Assembly: GCA_905250025.1 (NCBI GenBank) | Contig: CAJNOJ010000002.1 | Coordinates: 1,054,001-1,118,000 of the forward strand | Reading direction: 5' to 3' | DNA: 64,000 bases | From: Adineta ricciae | Lineage: Eukaryota; Rotifera; Eurotatoria; Adinetida; Adinetidae | In this document: one piece after another, positions 10,611-23,100 of the stretch | Numbering within the stretch: position 1 is the first letter of the stretch | How the letters are laid out: each line of letters begins with the position of its first letter | Notes under the pieces: generated by a model | Seen by the model: only the letters and a program-made list of their open reading frames with translations | Databases searched by the model: none | Told to the model about the DNA's origin: nothing | Program-made: the position numbers and the translations under genes

Positions 10611-12198
10611 ATGAAAGACTTTTTACTATTGATAAAGAGCGAACTGAAAGAGGGATTCGTACGACTATATACGGAAAAAGTGAGAATCATTTCTAAACAA
10701 GGATGGAAATTTATGATGTCTCAAAAGTATTTTAGATCACAATTATATATTCATTTGACCATGTCAGATCTATTAACATCATTTGCATATGATCAAACCG
10801 TGAATAATGACAATCTCAGCGAGTTTTTAAGTAAATTAACTCGATTTGGTATTGATCAATGTTTACATTTAACGCATTTAATCAGTAATAAACGAAAATC
10901 TTCGATAGTTCTAAATAACCAATCTGTAAGATGTTCATTTGCTTCATGTCATGCCCTTGATCTTCAATCATTTAGACCGAGATTAATAAACTTCTGATAG
11001 AAATTCAAACATTACAAAATGGATACTACGACATATTATCACGCATATCTACATCAGATGAACAAGATCAACAGCTCCTATTTGCGAAATTACAAACTTC
11101 TCTTTCAACATTTGTTCAAATTAATTTACGCTTGAAATCATTGAATTCGTCTTCGGAAGAAAAACATGGGAAATCCATATCGAATGTCCCTGATGTCTCT
11201 CCATTAGTTTGTTCCAACGTCGATCTCAACAATATCACTGATATCGGTAAATGTTGGAAGTTTGCGAATATAATTCATACTCGTTTTCAAATATCTTTAA
11301 TCGCATCGAATTCACATGTTATCCTATGTTACAATAATCAAAAGCATGTCCTGCATGCTATTCTTCTTGCTGGGCAATTTCAAGGAGATATTAGATGGAA
11401 ATACGGGCCCATTGTCGATATGCTTTGGTAAAAACTGACTTTTCTTCAAACAAAAAGACTTCTTATATTGTCCATATTCCATTACAAAGGTGTGCACCTA
11501 TTGATCGTTATATAGCTTTAACACATCAGTCAATCTATAGTATTCAATACAGTCGGTCATCACGAGCAAATCCAATCCTTACAGATCACATAGTTGATTT
11601 AAAGAACTTTCAGTCAGTCCGATGTGCATGTAATGATAGTAATATTTTACTCTATTTCACTGACTCACAACAAAGCTCGATTGAAATTTACGATTATCAA
11701 TTCAATCAAGAAAATGTTTTTACTAGTTTAACCAATCAACAATTACCGGTAAGATCTATTCTAGAAAAAGATAGAACTATCGTATTTAGTGTTTGTAATC
11801 ACCTGATGTTTCATTTAACGTGTCTATCTCTTCATACATAGATCAACAGTCCGTCATTCTGTTGTACAAATACTTTAATTGCTTTGACCGAAAAAGAAAA
11901 TATGCTCATTTCCTGTTTTCCATATGTTACTCCAAAGAAAACATCTTTACTTCTTTTCGATATCACTACATTGAATTTGTGCTATACGATCGATCTAAAT
12001 GATTGTTTGAATATCTATACAATGAAATGTCTTGCATATCCAAATATTTTCTTTGCTCTGAGTGACGAGAAGATTCTTTGGATAGTTTCTCTTGATCAAA
12101 ATGAAACAGTACAAATAGCGAAAAAGATTTTCTATACAAATCAAACAGAGGTAAAGAAAATTGTCGGCTGTTTTCGAAAAACTAAACTTCAATTATAG
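10611..12198 (+). CDS. Orphan family member 2: coiled coil plus propeller-like domain
   Basis: Tandem paralogue of the preceding gene. In-frame exons are 10611-10925, 10976-11427, 11490-11748 and 11842-12198; introns are 50, 62 and 93 nt with good donors (GTAAGA twice). The C-terminal half aligns with its neighbour over its whole length, for example LLLFDITTLNLCYTIDLNDCL against VFFFDLHSMTCVQQISLRHCS, and PNIFFALSDEKILWIVSLDQ against KNVFMILAEPMQLILVNLDT. The N-terminal helical part is much more diverged. The first in-frame ATG after a T-rich stretch is at 10611; a short upstream coding exon cannot be excluded. No function assigned. A decayed copy of its 3' end lies at about 13.39-13.60 kb. 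Confidence 0.65.
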
Positions 12199-12450
12199 CT
12201 ATGTATCATCAACCAACAAGATCTATTACTGATCAACGTCAATGTCGGTTGTTCTATTCAAATGATTAAGTATCGCAAGGTTCAACAATAGTCATTTGAA
12301 ATCTTTTATGTTTTTTGTTTGTTCTATATGCAGTATATGAAAAAACAATAAAAAAAGAAGTGAATGTGCGTTCAAGATGAGAATGACGATCAGTCTATCA
12401 CTAATATTCGTTTAGTTTTTTCCTATAAATCGTGCCACTCGTATCTTGAA
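12160..12450 (+). repeat. Diverged tandem-duplication copy A (carries a dead GGH first exon)
   Basis: Positions 12161 to about 12450 align with 13551 onwards at a constant offset near 1.39 kb with small indels. The block spans the last codons of the orphan-family gene, its 3' spacer and the signal-peptide start of gamma-glutamyl hydrolase. In this copy the family-gene end is live, but the GGH-like start (ATG at about 12377, MRMTISLSLIFV) runs into TAG after 12 codons and lacks the following part of the exon. Confidence 0.7.
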
Positions 12451-13389
12451 GGTGTTAGGGTCATTCTCAAGAAATAACAATCAGTATCTACCACGCTTCG
12501 ACTAATTATACCTAAATAGTCAGTTTTTCCTAATCTTGATCGGTCGAAACGAACTAGTTCACCGCTTGATTTCGTACGGTGGTAACAAAACAGTGGCCTA
12601 TATCTCTATGCAGTTAGTGTGACATTTGAATAAATATGCACGTGAATAATTGAGAGAAGCTTTTTGTACATCCCAAGAAAAGAAAGCAAAGGATAAGATA
12701 AAAACAGAAACAGTTCTATATTACATCGTTTAGTGACATTGTAACTGTGACATAAAGAAATATTAGTAGAGAACGAATGAAAAGAACAAACGTTTGAGGC
12801 GATAAATGAAGTAATATATATATGCTCTAGTCTATCTTTGTTGTTTTTTTTTCCTTCACTTTGCAAATTCTCAGATGTGTGACAGTTCTGCATACTTGTC
12901 GGAGTTACTATTTGGCAAATTTTCATTTCTTTTTAGCTTCACGAATCAATCCAGTAGTAAGTTTCTGTGTTAGAAAAAATTGGTTCATATTTTTGTGAAA
13001 AGTAGCGCACACGATAAGAATATATCAATGCGAAAAACCAGATGTTTAGAGTTATCAGCAAGATGAGTGCATCATTACCTACGTCTCATAATCACATCAT
13101 AAATTGCAGTTCGAATTTTCTTTCTTTCTATATTGAATTGCCATTGAATAAAGGTATTTTCTTCATTCCCTTGTAAAACTCAGATACATGAATAGATAGT
13201 TTAGTGTATCGAGTTACATTCATTCCTGTCACGTTTTGTTTTCGTTTCTATGAATGAGTCATCATTCATTCTTTGTAAAACTTCAACATGCACCATCTTA
13301 TAAAAAAGTTTACTATTTCAGTTATTTGTTATCTAACTTTCTATTGAAAAAGTAGTTTGTTTTATACCTTATTGGATAGAAAGAGAGCA
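12451..13389. other. Non-coding stretch between duplication copies
   Basis: About 940 nt with no open frame I can support on either strand. It sits between the two copies of the duplicated block and is probably the remnant of the lost GGH body and lost family-gene body, but no recognisable GGH exon (for instance the GTCLG nucleophile region) is visible. Confidence 0.45.
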
Positions 13390-13735
13390 CGCGGTTATTT
13401 CTTATCTTTCGTACCGTGTTACAAATGATCGCTTGATTATTTGCATATTGAAGTATCACATACGTCTAATATTTGCCTTGCTGTCAGCAATGCGTAGATT
13501 CTTTAGATGATTGACTATACATGACCGAAATCCCACATAAGTAGTGGAAATTGTCGGTTGATTTTCAAAAGCTAAACTTCAATTTTAGGTATATGTCATC
13601 ATCCAACACGATTTAGTATTGTTCAATGTCAATGCGGGTTGTTTCATTCAAATGAATAAGTATCGTAAGATTCAATTCCTTATTTTATATACAATAGATG
13701 GAGAACGAAATAGAAAAAGTGAATGTATGTTTCAG
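13390..13735 (+). pseudogene. Decayed copy of the orphan-family gene 3' end (copy B)
   Basis: About 13390-13596 aligns with roughly 11995-12198, the final exon of the preceding family member, but is interrupted. The end reads VEIVG, then TGA, then FSKAKLQF and TAG, against the live VKKIVGCFRKTKLQL. The following spacer also matches copy A and leads into the functional GGH start. Together the two copies record a tandem duplication in which each gene survived in only one copy. Confidence 0.65.
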
Positions 13736-15089
13736 ATGAAAATGATGATTAGTGGAGCATTGATAGTTTTCCTCATGCTACAAATGAACATTGGCAATGC
13801 ATTGCCAATTTCATCAAATGAATACAATCGACCTATAATAGGTAAATCGTGACAATCATTACTTGTGGGATTATCTTACTTTCGTGAGGCTAATTTTAGG
13901 AATTTTGAGTCAATCAGTTCCATCAACATGGCAAAAACCAAATGGTACGACTTATATCGCAGCTTCCTATGTGAAATATATCGAAGCAACTGGTGCTCAA
14001 GTTGTACCTGTTTTGTATAAAATGAAAAAACAATCTAATCTGAGTGTTCTTAAGAGTTCTTTATTCTTTCTTGAAGAATGAATCGATCCATCGAATACTA
14101 TGCACATTTGTTCAATTCACTCAATGGGTTTGGTCGTCTAGAAAAGATCGTGCTATTGAGAATAATCCTGTTCGTAATGTTTTAGAGTATTACTTCCAGG
14201 TGGTGATTTTACTGATGAATATTTCTATGTTGCAAATCTATTTTATATTTGGTCGTTGAAAGTAAACTATCTAACGAGAATTTTAAAAGAAATTTTCGAA
14301 TTTATTCTAGGCTTTTGATCAGACGCAGAAAAGCTTTCCTATCTGGGGAACGTGTCTTGGTTTTGAGGTGCTCTTCATGTTAACAAGACACTCAACAACC
14401 ATACTGGACCATTGCAACGGATACGATTTTGCTACCGAACTGACATTCATGCCCGGTACGAGTTCTATGAGATTATCACTCGATGCTTATCTGTAGTTTT
14501 CATTGCGAGTAGACGCTGACAATAGTCGATTGTTAGGATCATCATTACCATCAAGTGTCAAAAAGGGATTAGTAAATGAGCCAACGACTGCTAATTTTCA
14601 TAATTTTTGTATGCGACCAGAAGTAACTATCATATATGGTTTCTGTTCTTTTCTATATGGATATTCTTAGAATTTTACAGCCGATCCTGTCTTGTCGAAT
14701 TTTTATAAAATGTTGACAGTAAGTTATGATTTAGACAATCGATCATTTATTTCCACGATTGAAAGTAGGTGTCATTGAATAAGTTAGTCAAACTGTTCAT
14801 ACGCAATATGAATCTTTGTTTAGGTCGTCGCTATCCAATCTTTGGTGTTCAATGGCATCCTGAGAAGAATGCATTTGAATGGCGAGTTAATACAACAATT
14901 CCTCATTCGAGAGACGCTATTGAAGTGATGCAATATACTGCAAATTTCTTTGCTGAACAAGCGCGGCAAAATACAAATCACTTCGATTCATTACAAGACG
15001 AACTAAAATATCTGATTTATCAATATACACCAGAGTTTATGGGCTTAGATGTATCACATTTTCAACAAATATATTTTTTCTATTCGTAA
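13736..15089 (+). CDS. GGH: Gamma-glutamyl hydrolase
   Basis: Folate gamma-glutamyl hydrolase, a class I glutamine-amidotransferase-fold peptidase that removes polyglutamate from folates, usually lysosomal or secreted. The N-terminus is a signal peptide (MKMMISGALIVFLMLQMNIG). In order follow NRPIIGILSQS, TTYIAASYVKYIEATGAQVVP, LFNSLNGVLLPGGDFTDEY, FPIWGTCLGFE with the catalytic Cys, VNEPTTANFHNF, and RRYPIFGVQWHPEK with the catalytic His. Every one of about eight short exons can be joined in frame with GT-AG introns, so this copy is intact although ORF finders break it up. The stop is TAA at 15087-15089. The ATG follows TTTCAG directly, another possible spliced-leader acceptor. The gene converges on a small antisense gene 24 nt away. 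Confidence 0.85.
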
Positions 15090-15113
15090 GATCACGTCTT
15101 TCATTGAAAATGT

Positions 15114-15443
15114 CTACCATTTTAATTTTTCAATAAAATAATCATCTTGTCGATAAGATCGAATATTCTGACTCAATGTTAATGGCCATGTAACAATACG
15201 ATAATAACCATTGATCAAGTACGGAAGTTTGCTTTCCAACACCTGCAACCAAACCCACCATGGTGCTAAAAGTAAGGCCAAAGGCATGCTGAATAATAAC
15301 AGACAAATACAAAGTACAAATCGCAAGAGCCATGCACAACATGTAACTGGCAAATCTTGACCATTACTTTGTTCAGATGCAATAGATTGACTATTCCATG
15401 TAGCTGATGATTCAGCACGATTAGGCATTGAGAAAATATTCAA
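15114..15443 (-). CDS. Small membrane protein, 109 aa
   Basis: Single-exon ORF between GGH and the serpin, with its stop 24 nt from the GGH stop and its start 45 nt from the serpin start. The protein has a polar Ser/Gln-rich N-terminus (about 30 residues), a Cys/Leu-rich hydrophobic stretch (LLRFVLCICLLLFSMPLALLL), an aromatic segment (APWWVWLQVLESKLPYLI) and a short basic tail. One long re-entrant or two short membrane helices are likely. The MPLALLL, LPYLI and WPL spacing is vaguely reminiscent of the caveolin intramembrane region, but the caveolin signature is absent. Family unrecognised. Confidence 0.5.
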   Translation of the reverse strand: MNIFSMPNRAESSATWNSQSIASEQSNGQDLPVTCCAWLLRFVLCICLLLFSMPLALLLAPWWVWLQVLESKLPYLINGYYRIVTWPLTLSQNIRSYRQDDYFIEKLKW

Positions 15444-15488
15444 TATATTGAAAAATGGCGCATAAGATTTCTTTTCATCGTATCATTC

Positions 15489-16783
15489 ATGTCTAACGTG
15501 GTTCGTAATTTATCACCAAAGCCCGTCTTGTTCATTGTTCTATGTAGGATGATATACGAATAGAATTGAGTAAACAATGTCTATTAACTCAACGCGATGA
15601 AAATGCGTTTATTTGCTTAGTAGCTGTCGAGGCAGCATTTGAAGCACTAACACTTTCCAGTAAAACCTTGAACAATAAATTAAATCAAAACAAGTCATTT
15701 CAGTTCTATAATTATTTTCTTCTTAATCAAAATTCCATTGAATCATTCGATTATGACTTGAATGTATGGACAACAAAATCGATTTGGAACTCCATGCAAA
15801 TAAATATGTTTTTGTAGGGGAAAACGAGCAAATATTTCAATACAGAATTTCATCAGCATGTGTTAACTGACGTCGAAGAAAGAAAAATGATGTTGAACGA
15901 ATTATTCAATCATTTTTCGGATCAAACATTTCAATTCTCACAAAAATTTCTCAGTCACATTACTACCGAATCTGTGGCATTAATCACATGTAGTTCACTG
16001 ATCTTTCGACCATTGAAAAGTACTGATTGGGAAGAATTGTGGTAATAACGAAAGCGAACAAAATAATTGAAGAGATCTTCTTTTGAAAGTTTAGGTCCTT
16101 GAAATTTCATTCAAATCTTCACTTAGCGAGTGAAACCAAATTTTATTTCACCAAAGGCCTTTTTCGTATTGCTTTTCATGAAACATTTCAAAAAGTTGAA
16201 ATTCCTGGCGAAGTTTATCATGGAATACCAACGAAACTAATCATTCTGCTTCCACGGTTCTTTCTTTCGCATATTTGAAATATGTTATGACATGTCATCT
16301 TGTCTCTCGTAGTTGTTCGTCCGATCTTGTGCATATCTATGCCAATCTAAATGAATATATCCATCTACCATTTTCGTTAGCCTTCATCAGTGTTTGTATA
16401 CCGAACATTTTCATGAATATTGAAATGAACATTAGTGAATCATTGAAAAACTTTCGTGATTTGTTCAATTTTACTACTATAATTAAACAAAACGAGGATA
16501 CTCATTTGTGTATGCTATTGAAATCGAATCTTAATACAATAATATTTGGTTTTCATTCATAGCTGCAGCATATTCTCTCGGACGTTTTGTTCTTGACATG
16601 ACCACAGATGGAAGCAAACAACCATCAACACTATGTGTACATTCAATCGATTTGTCACCCGTCATTCCATGGGTATTCTTTGCTAATCGCCCATTCGTTT
16701 TTATTGTCACATACGGTGAACATTATCTATATATTGGACAAATGTTAGGTCCGAAAATTCCATCATCAACCAAGATTTTTTGA
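15489..16783 (+). CDS. Divergent serpin
   Basis: Serpin-fold protein recovered by joining short exons in frame. The N-terminal helix region NAFICLVAVEAAFEALTLSS corresponds to the serpin NvfiSPlSi block, VALITCSSLIFRPLKSTDWEE to the strand 3A NAIYFKgxW block, VEIPGEVYHGIPTKLIILLP to the lPY...SMxixLP block, and FFANRPFVFIVTYGEHYLYIGQMLGP to the C-terminal signature. The hinge before the reactive loop reads LDMTTDGSKQPSTL instead of the small-residue EEGTEAAAAT pattern needed for loop insertion, so this is probably a non-inhibitory serpin. The likely start is ATG 15489 with a coding exon of only three codons before a 51-nt intron; no signal peptide results, so an intracellular location is expected. 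Start uncertain. Confidence 0.7.
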
Positions 16784-17362
16784 ATAGTTATCGAATGTCG
16801 AATTCTATTCGCTTGCTATCGGCGTCCGAAACTTTTTTTATATAACTCGCTTGTGATTTTACTATTGGATATCGACTCCCCGTCCTCAAGTGTGGATAGG
16901 AATGCAGAAGGTTTGAGCGAACATCTCGTGAAAAGTTGTTTTTTTTTCTGTATGCAAATCTGACTGTTCTAGAAACGACTACACAAATAGAATTCATCTA
17001 GAGTTTCATTCAGTGTTAAAATATTCTGTTTGATACAAAAGAATCGAGATTTTTCTTTTGTATTACAACTGAAATAGAACTATAAAAAATAATCAATTTT
17101 CTGCTTTCTAATTTCGAATGCGAGACGCAAAAAGAGAAGGAGAACGGATATGAGAAAAGAAATTCTTTACTCAAATGTAAATTGTTGATTATTACCGCAA
17201 TACCGGTTGTTGTTGTTGTTGTTATTCACTTCTCTTTTATTACTTCTTCTTCTCCTTTCCTTTGTAACATTAATCAAACAAGAAAGAGAACAAAAAAAGG
17301 CGTCGTAAAGTAAAAGACGGCTACATAACTTTACTTCTCTTCTGAACAATTTAACATCACAC
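16784..17362. other. Intergenic
   Basis: About 580 nt between the serpin stop and the next start. No gene or RNA recognised. It contains a short TTG repeat near 17209-17224 and Ser/Lys-codon-like pyrimidine tracts that create spurious minus-strand frames. Confidence 0.5.
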
Positions 17363-19157
17363 ATGTTACACACAATTATGAATTCTTCGACTGAAAAACT
17401 CCTTTTCGATGAGGATTATTGTCAAACATGTTCAAAGACATCGTCTGTTAATGGAAAAAAACGTTTATCTTGCTTCTTATGTGATCATTGTCACTTACCA
17501 ATGTGCTACGATTGCTTTGAAAAACATACCAATCAATTAATCGACGAACAATCGCATTTGCAAAGACGTTTCATACAATTACTAAATTTATTCTATAATA
17601 AACGCGAACTACTTTCGACATTCGAAGAAAATTGCATACGAAATATCAATACTGTTTTCGAGGAAGTCTTAACCGATTTACAGACTCTTCGGGATGAAAG
17701 TATTGATTATGTCAAACAACAATTTCAAGATGCCGAAGTAAGTTCACGCTTGTACTTGACTTTCTTGACAAAATGGAATATTTTAGATTGCATTGTCGGA
17801 CACAATTGCAAATCTACGACCGTTAACGACTAAATCTCAACAATTTTGGGCATATGACAGCGCGAAGAACGATATTATGCTTGAACTAGAACAACAACGC
17901 AAACAAATAAAAGAACTTGAAGATCGTTTGAAGCTCTTTTCTTCCCCGGATATGAAATTCAAAATGTTAACATTTCCGCGAAACCGACTTGATTTACATT
18001 GTCAATTCTTAGCAAATTCATCATCAAGCTCGCCGATCAAAGAGTTTTCTGCATCCTCTCCAGGTAAATTAATCACTGCTCAATGTTCTTACAGTCAATC
18101 GAATGAATATGAAAGTGAAAAAATCGTTGTTGACACTGAAATTGAAGAACTTAATCAAAATATTTACTCAACAAAACAAATACAAACCGATTCCATAATT
18201 GAATCAAATCCGAATGTCACCGCTAATCACGATGCTGATGAAGATGAATATTATTCACTACAAGAAAACACAAGTGAACTAAGCACTCGTGCCAATACTG
18301 AACCATATCTGAGTACACGTTACACATCCCAAGGTACAATTCTCACTCAAAATGAAGTTGATCGAATAGCGAGCGATGGCGAACATTTACTTTACTTTTC
18401 CGACACGTCGAAACTACTTTGTTATGTACGAGACATCTCGTTTGACCAACAGATCGAACATATATCAATAACGAAAGAAATCACTTGTCGGTGGCCGCAT
18501 TATCCGATACTTGATTTGATCTATTCGCCTGTTTCGTCACAGTTTGTTTGCGCAACTCGGAAAGGTCTTTATACATGCACAATCGATTCGAACAACGAGA
18601 GTTCAACAATTGACATTCAAATGCAATTGACACAACATTGGTCATACGTTCGTTTGTCAGCAGATAGAAACTTTCTTTGGCTTTGGACGGATACGCCACG
18701 TCTAAGTCAATTACATGTTTATTCACCGAAAACATTTCATTGCGTCAAAGTATTCAACCTAAGCGATTATCCACATTTCTCCGACAATAGCACATCGTTT
18801 TGTACACACACAAATCTTATCGCCACAGTATTTCAATTCAAACAAATGCTAGACAAATCGTCCTACAGAAAAATCTTTCACTTAAGTTTCTGTGATACAT
18901 CTGATCTACGCGAGTTATGCACGATTCGTTTAGGTGAATGTGATATTGATCATGAAATCCGTGCCAATAATGAAGGAAAATTCTTTCTAACAAATGGAAA
19001 AAGAAAATTATGGATTATTGATCAACATGGTCGAAAAGAATTTGTTAAATTATCTCGTTCAGGACGCGCTTTAGCAGTACACGGATTGAATCAAATATTC
19101 ATTGCCAATGGTTCGCATCAACTTCAATGCATTGAACTGGTCCGCAATGACTATTGA
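17363..19157 (+). CDS. Orphan family member 3: B-box-like zinc finger, coiled coil, propeller-like domain
   Basis: Two exons (17363-17737 and 17787-19157) joined in phase 0. Unlike its two relatives, this member begins with a Cys/His-rich domain: CQTC at about residue 20, CFLCDHC, then CYDCFEKH, a B-box-like zinc-binding arrangement. A helical segment follows (LQRRFIQLLNLFYNKRELL; LEQQRKQIKELEDRLKLF), then an acidic Ser/Thr-rich linker and a C-terminal propeller-like half with LDLIYSPVSSQFVCATRKG aligned to the same position in the 8.8 and 10.6 kb genes. The layout resembles TRIM-type proteins lacking a RING, and the zinc finger may be the ancestral state lost in the other two. A second in-frame ATG at 17378 is equally possible. 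Function unknown. Confidence 0.7.
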
Positions 19158-20177
19158 AATCGAATTGGTATCTTCGATGAATCTTTTTCTTCTTTTTCCA
19201 TAACCTTGAAACGAAGAAGCCTTTTTGAGAATAGCACAATTCGAAGGCGTACATGTACACACCTACATATAATACATTTATAAGTTTGATTGACTGCCAT
19301 TTGTTTTCTTTTGTTCGTTTCGAGCGAGTAGGAAAAAATTCCAAGAACAAAAAAAAAATCACTTGATGTTAAGTGTACATATGGCAACGATTGACATTTG
19401 TTCACTGCTTGTGAACACAACACTTGAGCGGATTCGTTTTAAAGATGAATAATGGATGGAAAGAAATTGTTCGAAATCGAGTTCAAGTTCTTAATTAAGT
19501 AGCGCATGTTTTTATATGAACATCGATACATTCAAACTAATTCTTATCGAAATCAAAACCTACGGATGAATGCACACTCTATTCGATCGAGTGTATTTTA
19601 AGTACATTGAAGTACCAGTGTTACGAAACAATGAAATATATCCCATAGAATTAGTAGAATGTACATGTTAGGAAAAAACAGATTATTCAATTTATTGTAT
19701 CGAAAATTGTAGATGATAACAAGCTGTTTTGAAATAGTCTCTCGCGTGAATATACAAGCACACGTATTTTACTTCTGTACATTAATAGGCACAATACACG
19801 TTCAAGAAAAGCAAATACTTGCCTAAACTAACACAAGAAAAATCAAAACGAAAGAAAAGAAAAAAAATTCGACTATGTTGACTTCCAATCGATTTCTATG
19901 ATTGATTTGTTTGATATAAACGAATAATTATCGAACATAGTCGCGAACAGTTAACAAAAAAGGAAATGAAAGAGGATGGGTAATCAATCAATACACTTAT
20001 TATTAATAGAAATGATTTGTTCACTATCATTACTTGCAAGAAGTTTGCTTAGTTTGAAGTATAAATGACGTCAGATTTAGCTTTGGAAGGAGATCATTTT
20101 GATATAGAGCGGTCGGACTTATCAGATTTCATTTAGATTAAAGCGTATGAAAGAATCGATTGTGAGAAAGTGGAAAA
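19158..20177. other. Convergent intergenic region
   Basis: About 1 kb between two convergent genes, AT-rich, with homopolymer runs of A. No frame or RNA gene is supported; the longer minus-strand frames here are low-complexity and overlap the 3' UTRs. Confidence 0.5.
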
Positions 20178-23100
20178 TCAGTTCGTAGTTTTCTTTTGTA
20201 GCAACATTTGTAAGCATTCGATTGTATGCGATGGTTTCAAATCGAAACGATCAGTATATAAGTCTTCCTCTGGTTCGACTTGATCAAGATGATTAGGCTC
20301 CTTATGGAATGAAGTGACACTAAAATAAAAACAAAGGTCAACATAAGAACGATATCAATAACGACACTGTCGGTGAAACAAAGAAACGTTTCTCTACATC
20401 TACAATCATTTTCGTACGACTGAACAGAACAAGCACCCAATTAACATCTAGTTTATTACCATGATTTTATTTATGAGTTCGAGCGGAATGTACAACTGTG
20501 TAATGATAGATTCTAAATTAGAAGTTTAGAATAAGCAAATTGTCGATATTGACTACCGAATGAGATAGTCCGGATTCTATATTTTGTCGAGAAATCAACT
20601 TGAACTAATCGGATGTTTGAAAAGATCTGCTTACTTTCGATTGATCATGGAAACCGAAGCAGGACTACGACTTCGATGATGATCAGATGATGATTTTGCA
20701 TAGTCATATTTTATACTTGGTGCCGATGATAATGGAGTTATGTTTGCGAAACGTGGATGGTTAGCAACGGATTGATGATTGTAATTAAATCTCCTATGAC
20801 CTACAGGTTGTTGTTGGGACAGAGAATGTGCATTATGTGGCTGAATTGTATCGTCTACATTTCGTTGACGGTATATGTTTGAGAGAGTGTTTCGGTAAGA
20901 AGCATCGTTGAACTTGTCTTGTCGTTCGGTCGACAAACTTGTTGAATGTTGATAAGGACGACTTGTTATGTCAAACGATCGTTTGCGTTCGGTATGATGT
21001 TCAAGACGATTTGATTTCTGTTGTAATCGGTGGCGATTATCGTGTGATGATGATCGCGACGACGAGGACGAAGACGACAATGGTGAATGATTTCTCAATC
21101 TTGTAGTAGATTCGGATGAGATCTTCAAAGTCCTGTTTGATGAGTTATGTGAGGGTGACCGATGTCGTTGTGAATAGTGCGAACGATGTCGATCATTTGA
21201 CGGTGAACGTGAACAAGAACGTGACGACTTCGTTTTTGATGTTGTTCGCCGTTTTTCATTCAGATCTCGTCGATAATCATGGTCATTATTAACGATTGAA
21301 ACTGTAATACCAGATTTCGAACTAATACCATTCGAATCTACTACTTGTTGATTGTCAATTTCATCAGTCGGTGTTACTGGAAAAGCAATCGAATCAATTT
21401 TTATACGTTTATTTGTTGGCTCTTCTTCTACATGTCTATTGATGTCTAATGGAGACTCGAGTTGCTTCGATACAGAATGGTTTTCTGTTAATACCGCCGT
21501 TCGATTAGAAACAAGAGTTACTGTTCGAGTTGAAGAAATTTTCTTTTCCGACGATTGAACGTACCTACGAGAAAAGATATGGTCAAGAAAAACGTTGTCT
21601 TTTATTTCAGAAATCTCTTACCGATTTGTATTATTCAATGAATTCGAATGATTTAGGAATCCGTCTTTTCTAACTTTATCATTACTTTCATCATGCGATC
21701 GTCTTCGCTGAGGTGTATGCTCATGCAAGTGCTTGGATTCACTCTGATCTTTCGTTGGGCTCGATGATTTTGATATGTAAGCTTCTTTCGTTAATAACTT
21801 AACAAATTCATCACGAAATCGATTCGAATCTTCATCAATAGCCGCACTTGAATCCTGTAACGCGGATAGAAGTGTATTTTCTTCATCTTGTACACCCTCG
21901 TCTTCGTTAGGACATTGATTGTCGTCCAATGAACTACCTTCGCTTGTTGACAATTCGAATTGTTCCACACATTTATTGATAACAACTTCTTCTGACAACA
22001 AAGTTGCTTCGGTTTTAGCTGGAATAAGTAAATTTGTTGATATCGGTTCTTTCTTCCTGTGCTGTCTTATTTCTTCGAATAATTTGTCGCAACGATTATT
22101 ATAATTCGAGTTATCAAACATTTTATTCGGTTCACTGGCCAGAGTAGGTGCGAGACGATCCGAGAGCATTGACGGATTTATAACAGCTTCGATTGTTGGT
22201 GGCAGGGGCGGTAGTGCTAGCGGTGGTGGTAACGGTGGTGGAGGTGGTGTTGGAATCCGAAAGCGTTCGTCATGATCACATAATCCCTGAGATGATGGCG
22301 AATCAACATCCATGTCGATTACAGAATTTATCGTTCGACTATCGACATCAGATTCTTCAAAATAAAAAGAGTTAGATAATTTTAAAAAAATGCTTTTGAA
22401 ATTCTACCTTCTGGTAAATGACCTTTTATTTTAGTTACATTCGGATTGGTATGATATTTCTCAATGAAAATGCCAACAAGCTCAGCAATCAACTGTTTCA
22501 CGTGTGAACGAGTTTCGGTTCTGTACTCTTGCGAAAAGAAATCAAATAGATCTGGTGATAACTGTCGCGTTGATGATGTAGATGAAACTTGATGATCTTT
22601 CAATAATTTTCTTCCTGATGCTATGTATGATTTCGAGTGAGCCGATAGTGAAGGACTCAACGATGTGGATTTGGAATTATGCCTTTCACGGCTCTTCTTC
22701 TCATCCAAGTGTTGCTGAATCCGTCGTTGTCGTTTGTCACGCAAATGGAGGCGTATTTGTTGAGAATTCAATTGCTTTTCACGCTGGATCAATTCGTTAC
22801 ACATCTCGATCTGCTTATAAGCCACCTTATTTTCCTTCCGCTCTAAATCAATACACATGGAACCTGTAGCTGACGGTTGGACGAATCCAAAATTGAAACA
22901 ATCGAACACAGAGATATGCAACGCTGAACAATCAACCCCATTGGAATATTTATCGAGTTTACACGAGTTGTTCGATTCGTTGATTAATCGTTCATATTCT
23001 TCATTCGACACTTCACGAACAAGATATGGCACGGGCGAATAACTTGTTCTAGGTGGTAAGCCACTTTTTGAATCATGATAATGATTCAGACGTTTTTGCT

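Noticed and set aside
13736..15089. GGH as a frameshifted pseudogene
   Set aside because: The apparent frame breaks all disappear when short GT-AG introns are placed, and catalytic Cys and His are intact.
17209..17224. TTG repeat as part of a regulatory array or CRISPR-like repeat
   Set aside because: A simple trinucleotide run only, with no spacers or repeated units.
20237..20440. Minus-strand 67-codon ORF with a hydrophobic segment
   Set aside because: It overlaps the real last exon of the TASOR-like gene in another frame and crosses its intron.
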